Under the pieces are notes generated by a model. That model saw nothing but the letters and a program-made list of their open reading frames with translations, was not told where the DNA came from and searched no databases. From contig JAIXPM010000128.1 of NCBI GenBank assembly GCA_027486275.1, positions 1-13,576 on the forward strand: a DNA stretch of 13,576 nucleotides. The letters run 5' to 3'. The first letter of the stretch is position 1. Each line of letters starts with the position of its first letter. This DNA is from Sphingomonadales bacterium (GTDB lineage Bacteria > Pseudomonadota > Alphaproteobacteria > Sphingomonadales > Sphingomonadaceae). Shown here in pieces: positions 1 through 7,351 of this stretch. The position numbers and the translations under genes are program-made.

Positions 1-1
1 C

Positions 2-310
2 ATCAATGCCATGGATGTGGATGTGATCGTGCCCGGTCACGGCCCCCTCACCGACAAGGCCGGGGTGCGCGAGGTGGCGGACTATCTGGCCTATATCGAT
101 CGCGAAGCCCGCGCCCGCTTTGCGGCCGGCCTGTCGGCCGAGGACGCCGCGCGCGATATCGGGCTGGGCCGTTATGCGACGTGGAAGGACGCCGAACGCA
201 TCGCGGTCAATGTCGACACGCTCTACCGTGAGTATAACAACGACCCGACACCGGCCGATGCCATCCGCCTGTTCGGGCTGATGGGGCAGATCTATTACGA
301 CAGGCGCTAG
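2..310 (+). CDS. MBL-fold metallo-hydrolase, C-terminal fragment
   Basis: The reading frame is open from the window edge, so this is the 3' end of a gene whose start lies upstream; 102 residues are visible. Near the start is V-P-G-H-G-P. This is the typical late metal-ligand motif of metallo-beta-lactamase-fold hydrolases, where the His follows a strand ending in a Pro-Gly turn. After it comes a helical tail with D-Y-L-x-Y-I and a Tyr-rich C-terminus, as in the SoxH/quinoprotein-relay-like MBL proteins with a C-terminal helical extension. The zinc-binding HxHxDH motif would be outside the window, so the substrate cannot be guessed. The gene converges on the SDR gene with only 9 bp between the stop codons. 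MBL assignment is fairly sure; the subfamily is not. Confidence 0.72.
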   Translation: MNAMDVDVIVPGHGPLTDKAGVREVADYLAYIDREARARFAAGLSAEDAARDIGLGRYATWKDAERIAVNVDTLYREYNNDPTPADAIRLFGLMGQIYYDRR

Positions 311-319
311 GCGCTGCGA

Positions 320-1096
320 TCAGGCAGCCGTCACCCCGCCATCGATCACGAAATTCTGCCCTGTCGTGAACGCGCCGGCCTTGCCGGCCAGGAACACCGC
401 CATGCCGGCGATCTCATCCGGTACCCCGATGCGCTTCAACGGCGCGGTGGCGGTGGAGCGCTTCAGGGTTTCGGCATCATCCCACAGCGCCTTGGCAAAA
501 TCGGTCTTGATCAGGCCGGGCGCGATGCAGTTCACGCGCACATTGTCGGCCCCATATTCACAGGCGAGGTTGCGGGCCAATTGCATGTCGGCCGCCTTGG
601 AGATGCAATAGGCGCCGATGATGGTGCTGCCGCGCAGGCCGCCGATGGAGGAGACGATGGTGATGGTGCCATCCTTGCGGGCACGCATCGCCGGGGCGAC
701 CATACTGATCAGCCAATGATTGGAAACGATATTGTTCTGCAGGATCTTGGTGAAGGCTTCATCGGAAATGCCGCCCTGCGGGCCATAATAGGGGTTGCTG
801 GCGGCGTTGCAGACCAGGTGATCGATCTGGCCCCACTGGGCGACGGTGGCATCAACCAGCGCCTGCAGACTTTCCTTGGATGCGATGTTGGCTGGCACGC
901 TGATGGCGGCTTCGCGGCCCACGGCGGCGTTGATCTCGTCCCGCGCGGCTTCGCAGGCATCCGCCTTGCGGCTGGAGATCACCACGTTGGCGCCATGTTC
1001 GGCCATGCGGTGGGCAATGGCCTTGCCGATGCCGCGGCTGGAACCGGTGATGAGGGCGGTCTGCCCGGTCAGATCAAAAAGCGCCGGAAGGGCCAT
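320..1096 (-). CDS. SDR family NAD(P)-dependent oxidoreductase
   Basis: This 258-residue protein has the normal length of a classical short-chain dehydrogenase/reductase. In order it shows the Rossmann dinucleotide motif T-G-S-S-R-G-I-G (17-24), the N-A-A-S stabilising motif (97-100), the catalytic Asn region (N121), Ser150 in I-V-S-S, and the Tyr163-x-x-x-Lys167 pair in Y-C-I-S-K. The I-A-P-G-L-I-K-T segment (191-198) and the C-terminal I-D-G-G are family hallmarks. It should oxidise an alcohol or reduce a ketone in the cytoplasm with NAD(P). R43 just after strand 2 (S-S-R-K) suggests NADPH preference, as in DHRS4-like enzymes, but this is inference. The start is supported by GGGGAG eight bases upstream. 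It is divergent from the MFS transporter across 104 bp, so the two may share a regulatory region. Confidence 0.9.
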   Translation of the reverse strand: MALPALFDLTGQTALITGSSRGIGKAIAHRMAEHGANVVISSRKADACEAARDEINAAVGREAAISVPANIASKESLQALVDATVAQWGQIDHLVCNAASNPYYGPQGGISDEAFTKILQNNIVSNHWLISMVAPAMRARKDGTITIVSSIGGLRGSTIIGAYCISKAADMQLARNLACEYGADNVRVNCIAPGLIKTDFAKALWDDAETLKRSTATAPLKRIGVPDEIAGMAVFLAGKAGAFTTGQNFVIDGGVTAA

Positions 1097-1166
1097 GGCG
1101 AAGTCTCCCCATTGGTTGTTTGACGCAATCTAGGCCGCTGCTGCACCATCTGTCCACGCGCCAAGA

Positions 1167-1184
1167 GTGACAGGGTGGTGACAG
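1167..1184. promoter_or_regulatory. Direct repeat GTGACAG x2 in divergent SDR/MFS spacer
   Basis: Two identical GTGACAG heptamers start at 1167 and 1178, so they are 11 bp apart, about one DNA turn. They sit 16 bp before the MFS start codon in the 104-bp divergent spacer. Such phasing fits a regulator binding as a tandem dimer, but no family is recognised and chance is possible. No convincing -35/-10 pair was found in this spacer. Confidence 0.2.
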
Positions 1185-1200
1185 CCTGCCATCAAACGCC

Positions 1201-2421
1201 ATGACCGAATCACCCCCCGCACAGCTGAGTTCCAACGGCGTACGCGCCACCACCTTGTCGTGCCTGTTTTTTGCCGGCTTCGGCGCGTTGATCCCGCATC
1301 TGCCGACCTGGCTGGATGCGGCGCAGGGCTTCACCGGCGTGCAGATCAGCCTGGTGCTCACGGTTGGTGGCTTGTCGCGCATTGTGGTCGGGCCGCTCAC
1401 TGCCGCCTGGGCCGCAGGCCAGGCCGACAAGCGCGCGCCGCTGTTCCTGTTCGCCTTCCTGCTTAGCGCTGGTTTTGGTGCGCTCTGGTTCGTGGAAGGC
1501 TTCTGGCCGGTGTTTGCCATCATCCTGCTGATGGATGTCGGCTTCTGGGGCCTGCTGCCGGCCGTGGAGGCGGCCTTGATCCGGCTGACGAAATCGGGCC
1601 TGCCGCCCTACGGCTTCGCGCGTGGCCTGGCGTCGGCAGCGTTCATTGTCGGTTCGTCCAGCGTGGGCGCGCTGGTGACGGATTTCGGGCCATGGGCGAT
1701 CTGGGCCTGGCTGTTGGGCGTGTCGATTGCGCTGATCGGTGCGGCGTTCGTGATGCCGAAGGAGCCCGTGCGGGGCAATGAGGAAGGCGATTTCCTGGGC
1801 CGCCTGAAGGAGGGCGTGGGCCTTTTGAAGAACCGCCGCTTTGCGCTGCTGATCTTTGCCGCCGGCATCTTGCAGGCCACGCACGGCTATTTCTATGGTT
1901 TCGGCGTGCTGATCTGGACCAAGGATCAGGCGATTTCGCAGACGGTGGCGGGCAATCTCTGGTCGGTCGGCGTGGCGGTGGAAGTGCTGTTCCTGATGTT
2001 CCTTGGCGGCTGGTCGAGCAAATTTGCTTCGGAAACGCTGATCCTTGTCGGTGCCGTCGCCTGCATCATCCGCTGGACGGCGATGGCCTTCCTGCCGCCG
2101 GAATGGGCGCTGTGGCCGCTGCAGGTGCTGCACGCCGGCACGTTTGCGGCGGTGTTCCTGGGCGCGATGCGGCTGGTCAACCAGATGATGGGCGATGAAC
2201 AGACAGCCACGGCGCAGATGATCTACATGGCGCTGGCCTCGGCCCCGGCGCAGGCCTTTACCACCTTTGTTTCGGGCTATCTCTATGATGCGCTGGTGGC
2301 GGATGGCGATGCCGCGCTGGGTTATCTGGCGATGACCGGGGTGAGTGTCGTGGGGCTGGTGCTGGCGCTGATGTTGTGGGTGACGCGGGCGAAGCCGAAC
2401 GCACAACTGGCGCCTGCTTAA
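1201..2421 (+). CDS. MFS transporter, MFS_1-like (HcaT/nucleoside transporter-like)
   Basis: A 406-residue, very hydrophobic protein with about twelve predicted transmembrane helices in two halves, separated by a charged cytoplasmic loop near residues 180-205 (P-K-E-P-V-R-G-N-E-E-G-D). The first helix pair reads as L-P-T-W-L-D followed by G-L-S-R-I-V-V-G-P, the arrangement seen in the 3-phenylpropionate transporter HcaT and related MFS_1-like proteins. It should be an inner-membrane secondary transporter; the substrate is unknown and HcaT-likeness is a family impression only. No clear Shine-Dalgarno precedes the ATG, and the start is chosen because helix 1 begins soon after it. Its TAA overlaps the Anbu stop codon tail-to-tail by 4 bp. 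The divergent SDR gene is a possible metabolic partner. Confidence 0.85.
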   Translation: MTESPPAQLSSNGVRATTLSCLFFAGFGALIPHLPTWLDAAQGFTGVQISLVLTVGGLSRIVVGPLTAAWAAGQADKRAPLFLFAFLLSAGFGALWFVEGFWPVFAIILLMDVGFWGLLPAVEAALIRLTKSGLPPYGFARGLASAAFIVGSSSVGALVTDFGPWAIWAWLLGVSIALIGAAFVMPKEPVRGNEEGDFLGRLKEGVGLLKNRRFALLIFAAGILQATHGYFYGFGVLIWTKDQAISQTVAGNLWSVGVAVEVLFLMFLGGWSSKFASETLILVGAVACIIRWTAMAFLPPEWALWPLQVLHAGTFAAVFLGAMRLVNQMMGDEQTATAQMIYMALASAPAQAFTTFVSGYLYDALVADGDAALGYLAMTGVSVVGLVLALMLWVTRAKPNAQLAPA

Positions 2422-3182
2422 CTGCGCAATTCCTGTTCGGGCTGGCTGGCATATTGCGGCAGCGGGATGGCGGCAGCAGCAGCGCGCAGGGCGTTGCTCC
2501 AACGGTTGTTGAGTTCGCTGTAATATTCATCATCCACCTCGATCCGGTGGATGAGTTCCAGATCGGAAACGCCGCTGCGGATGGTGGCGATATCGACCGG
2601 CAGGCCCACAGCCAGGTTTGATCGCATGGTGGCAGAGAAGCTGATCAGCGCGATCTTCAACGCTTCGGCCATCGGCGTCTCATAGGTGAGCATGCGATCG
2701 AGCACAGGCTTGCCATATTTGGTCTCGCCAATCTGCAGGAACGGCGTGTCGGATTGGCACTCGATGAAATTGCCGGCACCATAGATCTGGAACAATCGCG
2801 GCCGCCGCCCGCCGATGCTGCCGGCCAGCAGCAGCGTGGCATCGGTGTAGACGCTCTCGTCCTTCACCACCCGGTCGATCTCTTCCTTGGCATCGGAAAG
2901 CGCCTGGCCCACCAATTGCGCGGCGCGGAACACGGTGGGCGCCTCGGCCAGCACCTCCTTCTCGCCGGTATCGGGCATCACCACCCCCAGCGCGACGCGG
3001 GAAAGGGCGCTCTGCGTGACCGACAATGATCCGGCCGATGCGCACATGATCACCCGGTCCGGGCCATGTTCCATCACCCGCAACTTGCGATAGGTGGAGA
3101 TATTGTCGACCCCGGCGTTGGTGCGGGTGTCGGCCATCAACACCAGGCCTTCGCGCACGAGAATGCCGATGCAATAGGTCAT
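2418..3182 (-). CDS. Anbu proteasome-type peptidase (ancestral beta subunit)
   Basis: A 254-residue Ntn-hydrolase of the proteasome beta/HslV superfamily. It begins M-T-Y-C-I-G. Removing Met would expose Thr2 as the N-terminal nucleophile, and Asp18 (M-A-D-T-R-T-N-A-G) and Lys33 supply the other proteasome active-site residues. The A-D-T-R-T-N-A-G-V-D-N stretch and C-A-S-A-G-S-L-S separate it from HslV and match the Anbu branch. Known Anbu proteins assemble into open or ring-like self-compartments in the cytosol; their substrates are not established. It is the last gene of the operon with the transglutaminase, alpha-E and ATP-grasp genes, 72 bp after the transglutaminase stop. The ATG gives the needed Met-Thr start, which supports it strongly. 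The stop overlaps the convergent MFS stop, leaving no room for an intergenic terminator. Confidence 0.93.
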   Translation of the reverse strand: MTYCIGILVREGLVLMADTRTNAGVDNISTYRKLRVMEHGPDRVIMCASAGSLSVTQSALSRVALGVVMPDTGEKEVLAEAPTVFRAAQLVGQALSDAKEEIDRVVKDESVYTDATLLLAGSIGGRRPRLFQIYGAGNFIECQSDTPFLQIGETKYGKPVLDRMLTYETPMAEALKIALISFSATMRSNLAVGLPVDIATIRSGVSDLELIHRIEVDDEYYSELNNRWSNALRAAAAAIPLPQYASQPEQELRS

Positions 3183-3209
3183 GAGTGGTTTTCCGGGTTC
3201 CTGTGATCG

Positions 3210-3244
3210 GCCGCAAGATTGGCGGCTTTGCCGGCAAGCGGCAA
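3210..3244 (-). other. Tandem hairpins in transglutaminase-Anbu gap
   Basis: Two adjacent inverted repeats fill the 72-bp gap. The stems are TTGCCG/CGGCAA (3228-3233 with 3239-3244, 5-nt loop) and GCCGC/GCGGC (3210-3214 with 3222-3226, 7-nt loop). Neither is followed by a T-run on the minus strand, so they do not look like intrinsic terminators. In the operon mRNA they could protect an end or tune Anbu expression; this is inference. Confidence 0.3.
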
Positions 3245-3254
3245 GGGGGGCACG

Positions 3255-4112
3255 TCAGCTCTGGTTCTGCACCTGGGTCTGGCGGCCCAGTTCGCCCAGG
3301 CCGGGATGCTGGCCAGTCGCTTGGGTGGTGACAGCCACGTTCATGGTTTCCATGCCGCCGCCGCGCCGGGCGCCGCGCACGGGCGCGCAGTCGCGATAAT
3401 CCAGCCCCACCGCGACGCGCAGATAGGCTTCGGTCGCGCACATGCCGTTGGTGGGATCAAAGGCCACCCAACCCAGATCGGGGATCAGCGCTTCGGCCCA
3501 CGCATGCGCTGCCGGCTGGGTGATGAAGCCATCGGCGCGCACCAGGTGGCCCGAAACATAGCGGGCCGGGATGCCCATGCAGCGCGCCACGCTGAGGAAA
3601 ACATGGGCATAATCCTGGCACACGCCGGCCCGGATGGCGAAGGCATGGGCGGCATCGCTGTGGGCGTGGGTGACATCGGCATCAAAGGTCATGCTGTCAT
3701 ACAGCAGCCCGGTGAGCCGGTGGCAGCTGGCCAGCGCGTCGCCAGCGTCAAGCTGGCGGGCCAGCTGCTTGATGGCATCATCGGGCACCGTGAGTTCGGT
3801 CTGGCGCAGATAGACGGTGGGCGGCAACCGTTCATAGCTGCCGGTGAGCACGCCATGGCTTTCGATCGTGTCCACTTCGCCGGTGACATGCAGGGCAACA
3901 CGCTGCACCGGGCCGTCAGGGTAGAACATGTGGGTGATGTTGCCGAAGGCATCCTCGCCGCGGCGCAGATGGCCATCGACTTCGGTATCGATGCGCCAGT
4001 GCACAACATGCTGGCCATCATGCCCGGCCGGCTGCACGCGCAGCAGTTGCAGCACGTCGCTGGCGGCCTGCGCATATTCGTAGATGGTGGAATAATCGAC
4101 CCGGATGCGCAT
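3255..4112 (-). CDS. Transglutaminase-like cysteine protease family protein
   Basis: A 285-residue protein with the two-part layout of bacterial transglutaminase-like proteins. An N-terminal beta domain (about 1-85, opening M-R-I-R-V-D-Y-S-T-I-Y-E-Y) is followed by the papain-like catalytic core. Cys165 lies in G-V-C-Q-D-Y-A-H, His203 in A-A-H-A-W-A-E, and Asp219 in F-D-P-T-N-G; together they form the Cys-His-Asp triad. Family members act as proteases or acyltransferases on peptide or amide bonds. No signal peptide is visible, so it should be cytoplasmic like its operon partners. The start sits 8 bp after the alpha-E stop, and the upstream TGA is embedded in a GAAGG ribosome binding site five bases from ATG, indicating translational coupling. 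The C-terminal 30 residues (Gly/Thr/Gln-rich) follow the core and look disordered. Confidence 0.92.
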   Translation of the reverse strand: MRIRVDYSTIYEYAQAASDVLQLLRVQPAGHDGQHVVHWRIDTEVDGHLRRGEDAFGNITHMFYPDGPVQRVALHVTGEVDTIESHGVLTGSYERLPPTVYLRQTELTVPDDAIKQLARQLDAGDALASCHRLTGLLYDSMTFDADVTHAHSDAAHAFAIRAGVCQDYAHVFLSVARCMGIPARYVSGHLVRADGFITQPAAHAWAEALIPDLGWVAFDPTNGMCATEAYLRVAVGLDYRDCAPVRGARRGGGMETMNVAVTTQATGQHPGLGELGRQTQVQNQS

Positions 4113-4117
4113 GGCGG

Positions 4118-4122
4118 CCTTC
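4118..4122 (-). promoter_or_regulatory. Ribosome binding site overlapping upstream stop
   Basis: Read on the minus strand, GAAGG lies five bases before the transglutaminase ATG and shares its GA with the alpha-E TGA stop. This fixes the transglutaminase start and implies coupled translation. Confidence 0.6.
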
Positions 4123-5062
4123 AGAAAAGATATTGTTCGGCAACGGCTTCGCCCAGCCGGTTGTTGTCGGCTATGAACTGGGTCAGGAATTCATGCAGGC
4201 CGCTGGCAAAGATCGCATCGATGTTGCCGCCCGTGAGCCGCGCGTGGCCGGTGCTGGCCAGCCGGTGCGCCGGGCCGCGGCGGCCGCTGTGGCTGGCGAG
4301 CAGATCGAGGTGGCGCAAGATCTCATCATAGCAGGAGGCCAGGCTGCGCGGGATCTGACGGTTGCAGATGAGCAGATCGGCGACCAGCCACGGCTTCACA
4401 CTGTCGTTATACACCCAGCGATAGGCGGTCATCGCGGAGACCGTACGCAGGATCGTCGTCCACTGGAAATAATCGAGGCTGCCGCCCACCGGTTCATCGC
4501 GCGGCAGCAGCAGGTGATATTTCACATCCAGCAGCCGCGCCGAATTGTCGGCCCGTTCGATGGCAGCACCGAGATTGGTGAACCAGAAAGCATCCGATCG
4601 CAGCATGGTGCGATAATTGGCGCCATCAAAGGCGGCGATGGCGTGCTTCACATATTCGATCAGCTGCGCCAGCGTCTCGCGACTGGAAAGATGGGTGCCA
4701 TAGCGGCTCACCTCCAGCCAGGCGGTGTTGATCGCCTCCCAGCCTTCCTCGGTCATTGCGGTACGCACGGCGCGGGCATTGTTGCGCGCGGCTTCCAGGC
4801 AGGAGCGGATGGAGGAGGAATTGGCGGCGTTGAGCGTGAGATATTCCGTCACCTCATGCTCGTCGAGGGCAAGGCCGGTGGCGGCAAAGCCATCGGTCTG
4901 GCAGGCGGCGGCCAGCGCCGATTCCCACGCGTTGGAGGCGCCGCCGTAGGAAGAGGGCAGGGCGGCCAGCCGCTGCGTCGCCTCGATCAGGCGCGCGGTA
5001 AAATCAGCGCGCTCCAGATAGCGCCCGATCCAATAGAGGTTTCCGGCGGTGCGGCTCAGCAT
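4121..5062 (-). CDS. Alpha-E domain-containing protein
   Basis: A 313-residue, all-helical protein of the alpha-E family (DUF403), which is nearly always encoded beside circularly permuted ATP-grasp proteins. It opens M-L-S-R-T-A-G-N-L-Y-W-I-G-R-Y-L-E-R-A-D, the family's usual start. A longer reading to 5101 exists, but it would add 13 residues of unrelated sequence and overlap the ATP-grasp gene by 35 bp, so the start at 5062 is preferred. The protein has an internal echo: E-R-A-D-F-T-A-R-L-I-E near the N-terminus and E-R-A-D-N-S-A-R-L-L-D about 155 residues later, each after an aromatic-rich helix. No enzymatic motif is obvious. By context it is a structural or substrate-handling partner of the ligase. 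It starts 4 bp after the ATP-grasp stop and is followed 8 bp later by the transglutaminase gene. Confidence 0.9.
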   Translation of the reverse strand: MLSRTAGNLYWIGRYLERADFTARLIEATQRLAALPSSYGGASNAWESALAAACQTDGFAATGLALDEHEVTEYLTLNAANSSSIRSCLEAARNNARAVRTAMTEEGWEAINTAWLEVSRYGTHLSSRETLAQLIEYVKHAIAAFDGANYRTMLRSDAFWFTNLGAAIERADNSARLLDVKYHLLLPRDEPVGGSLDYFQWTTILRTVSAMTAYRWVYNDSVKPWLVADLLICNRQIPRSLASCYDEILRHLDLLASHSGRRGPAHRLASTGHARLTGGNIDAIFASGLHEFLTQFIADNNRLGEAVAEQYLF

Positions 5063-5066
5063 GTCA

Positions 5067-6518
5067 TCATCCGTCGATGATCCACGTGTCCTTGGTGCCA
5101 CCGCCCTGGCTGGAGTTCACCACCAGCGATCCCGCCGTCATGGCCACGCGCGTCAGGCCACCTGGCACAATGCGGACGCCATCGGCACCGGTCAGGACGA
5201 AGGGCCGCAGATCGACATGGCGGGCGGCCACGCCGCCATCGGTGGCGGTGGGGCAGGTGGAAAGTGCCAGCGTGGGCTGGGCGATGAATTTTTCCGGATT
5301 GGCCTTCAGCTTGGCGGCAAAGGCGGCAATCGTGGTTTTGGACGCATGCGGGCCGACCAGCATGCCATAACCGCCCGAACCATCCACTTCCTTCACCACC
5401 AATTCGGGCAGGTGATCGAGCACATACATCAGCGCTTCCGGTTCGCGGCAGCGCCAGGTCGGCACATTGGCCAGTATCGGCTCCTCGCCGGTGTAGAAGC
5501 GCACGATTTCGGGCATATAGCTGTAGATCGCCTTGTCATCGGCGATGCCGGTGCCCACGGCGTTGGCCAGCGTCACATTGCCGGCGGCATAGGCCGCCAT
5601 CAGGCCAGGCACACCCAGCATCGAGGTGGGGTTGAACACCAGCGGATCGATGAAGTCATCATCCAGCCGTCGATAGATCACGTCCACCCGCTGCGGGCCT
5701 TCGGTGGTGCGCATGAACACGATATCATCGCGCACGAACAGGTCGCTGCCTTCCACCAGTTCGATGCCCAGCTTGTCGGCCAGGAAGCTGTGTTCGTAAA
5801 AGGCACTGTTGAACTGGCCCGGCGTCAGCAGCACGCAGGTGGGGTTGCTGCCGCGCTGCTTGCGCGGAGACACGCTGGCCAGCGTTTCCAGCAGCTTTTC
5901 CGGATAGGTCTCGACCGGCGCCACCTTCACCTGATCAAACAGTTCCGGCACCAGTTTCAGCATCACTTCGCGGTTTTCCAGCATGTAGGACACGCCGGAC
6001 GGGGTGCGGGCGTTATCTTCCAGCACATAGAAATCGTCGCTGCCGGTGCGCACCAGATCGATGCCGGCGATATGCACCCACACGCCGCCCGGCGGGGTGC
6101 GGCCCACCATGTGCAGGCAATAGGCCGGGTTCATCAGCACCAGTTCCGCCGGGATCAGGCCGGCCTTCAATATCTCCTGCGGGCCATAGATATCGGCCAG
6201 GAACATGTTGAGCGCCTGCACCCGTTGCTTCAGGCCCTTTTCCAGCCGGGTCCATTCCGTGCGGGTGATGATGCGCGGCACGATGTCGAACGGGATCAGC
6301 CGCTCCGTGGCCTGCGCGTTGCCATAAACAGCAAAGGTGATGCCGATGCGGCGGAAGAACAGTTCGGCCTGGGCGCGTCTGGCGGCCATGAGTTCGGGCG
6401 GGCTGTCGGCCAGCCATTGGCGGATGGCGCGGTAGGCATGCGTCACCCCTGCCGGCGAGCGACTGTCATAGCCTTCGCCGGAGCCGAACATCTCGTCAAA
6501 GGCCGGTATGGCCTGCAT
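5067..6518 (-). CDS. Circularly permuted type 2 ATP-grasp protein
   Basis: A 483-residue protein of the circularly permuted ATP-grasp family (formerly DUF404/DUF407), first gene of the operon. Recognisable blocks in order: L-N-M-F-L-A-D-I-Y-G (103-112), V-L-E-D-N-A-R-T-P-S-G-V (165-176), V-I-Y-R-R-L-D-D-D-F-I-D-P (280-292), N-A-V-G-T-G-I-A-D-D-K (319-329), the basic-Gly-rich segment V-V-K-E-V-D-G-S-G-G-Y-G-M (374-386), and S-Q-G-G-G-T-K-D-T-W (470-479) at the C-terminus. ATP-grasp enzymes activate a carboxylate as acyl-phosphate and join it to an amine. With the peptidase partners this suggests peptide or amide-bond formation, but no substrate is known. The start is a compromise: the ATG at 6518 has a G-rich stretch four bases upstream, and the N-terminus M-Q-A-I-P-A-F-D-E-M-F fits the family. 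Confidence 0.93.
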   Translation of the reverse strand: MQAIPAFDEMFGSGEGYDSRSPAGVTHAYRAIRQWLADSPPELMAARRAQAELFFRRIGITFAVYGNAQATERLIPFDIVPRIITRTEWTRLEKGLKQRVQALNMFLADIYGPQEILKAGLIPAELVLMNPAYCLHMVGRTPPGGVWVHIAGIDLVRTGSDDFYVLEDNARTPSGVSYMLENREVMLKLVPELFDQVKVAPVETYPEKLLETLASVSPRKQRGSNPTCVLLTPGQFNSAFYEHSFLADKLGIELVEGSDLFVRDDIVFMRTTEGPQRVDVIYRRLDDDFIDPLVFNPTSMLGVPGLMAAYAAGNVTLANAVGTGIADDKAIYSYMPEIVRFYTGEEPILANVPTWRCREPEALMYVLDHLPELVVKEVDGSGGYGMLVGPHASKTTIAAFAAKLKANPEKFIAQPTLALSTCPTATDGGVAARHVDLRPFVLTGADGVRIVPGGLTRVAMTAGSLVVNSSQGGGTKDTWIIDG

Positions 6519-6593
6519 TGTGCCCCCCGAGTGACTTCAGTCGCTTTAGTGCGAAGTTGCCGGCCCAAGCGCAAGGTTATTATTGCGTATTGG

Positions 6594-7277
6594 TCAGATC
6601 AGGCCCTGAGCCCGCATCGATACATGCCCGGTTGATCCGATGATCACATGGTCATGCACGGTCAGGCCCAGATGCCGCCCGGCTTCGATGATCGCCTTCG
6701 TCATCTGGATGTCATCGCGGCTGGGCTGCGGATCACCGGACGGGTGATTGTGCACCAGCACCACGGCCGCCGCGCCCAGATCGAGCGCGCGCTTGACGAT
6801 CTCGCGCGGATAGACCGGCGCGGCGTTGACCGTGCCATCGTTCATCACCTCGTCGCGGATCATGATGTTGCGGTTGTTGAGGAAGATCACCCGGAACTGC
6901 TCGGTGGGCCGGTGTGCCAGCGCAACGTGCAAATAATCGAGCAGCGCCTGCCAGCCTGAGAGCACCGGCCGATCGAGCGCTCCGGTGCGCAGAGAGCGGA
7001 GCATCACTGCTTCGACGAATTTGATCGCCGCCGCCGTGCCATCGCCCAGCCCTTCGACGCGCTTCAATTCTTCCGGCGTGGCGGCAATCAGGGCGGCCAG
7101 GTTGCCGAATTCCCCCAGCAGCCGCTTTGCCAGCGGCTTGGTGTCCTGCCGGGGGATGGCCAGCGCCAGCAGATATTCCAGCAATTCATAATCGTGGAAA
7201 CCATCGCCACCGCCGGCCAGCAGGCGCTGGCGCAGCCGTTCGCGGTGGCCGGACGCGGAAGTGGCGTCGTCGCTCAT
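6594..7277 (-). CDS. radC: RadC family JAB/JAMM-domain protein
   Basis: A 227-residue protein with normal RadC length. A helical N-terminus with a helix-hairpin-helix-like V-E-G-L-G-D-G-T-A-A-A-I-K (74-86) is followed by the MPN/JAB domain. The JAMM metal site is complete: His176-Asn-His178-Pro-Ser-Gly and Asp189, ten residues after His178. Although called a DNA repair protein, a direct repair role for RadC is not established; JAMM enzymes are zinc hydrolases. The open frame runs to 7589, but that extension overlaps the next gene and is low-complexity Arg-rich sequence, so the ATG at 7277 (M-S-D-D-A-T) was taken; a weak AGG lies about five bases upstream. It follows the secreted-protein gene by 74 bp on the same strand and may be co-transcribed. 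Confidence 0.92.
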   Translation of the reverse strand: MSDDATSASGHRERLRQRLLAGGGDGFHDYELLEYLLALAIPRQDTKPLAKRLLGEFGNLAALIAATPEELKRVEGLGDGTAAAIKFVEAVMLRSLRTGALDRPVLSGWQALLDYLHVALAHRPTEQFRVIFLNNRNIMIRDEVMNDGTVNAAPVYPREIVKRALDLGAAAVVLVHNHPSGDPQPSRDDIQMTKAIIEAGRHLGLTVHDHVIIGSTGHVSMRAQGLI

Positions 7278-7351
7278 TGCCTGGGGAAGATCGCTTGGAT
7301 TTGCATCAACTGCATGATTGCACTGGCTTTGCGCTCTGCCAAGCCGGCGCT

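Noticed and set aside
1210..2502. 430-codon minus-strand open frame opposite the MFS gene
   Set aside because: Arg/His/Gln-rich low-complexity translation with no domain, mirrored on the clear transporter gene.
3219..5080. Long plus-strand frames opposite the transglutaminase and alpha-E genes
   Set aside because: Antisense shadows; the minus-strand proteins carry complete family motifs.
5063..5101. Alpha-E start 13 codons earlier with 35-bp overlap
   Set aside because: Family members begin at M-L-S-R-T-A; the extra residues are simply the ATP-grasp tail read in another frame.
5049..6635. 528-codon plus-strand open frame opposite the ATP-grasp gene
   Set aside because: His/Gln/Gly-rich, no motif, and fully antisense to a well-conserved protein; it is a by-product of high GC at third codon positions.
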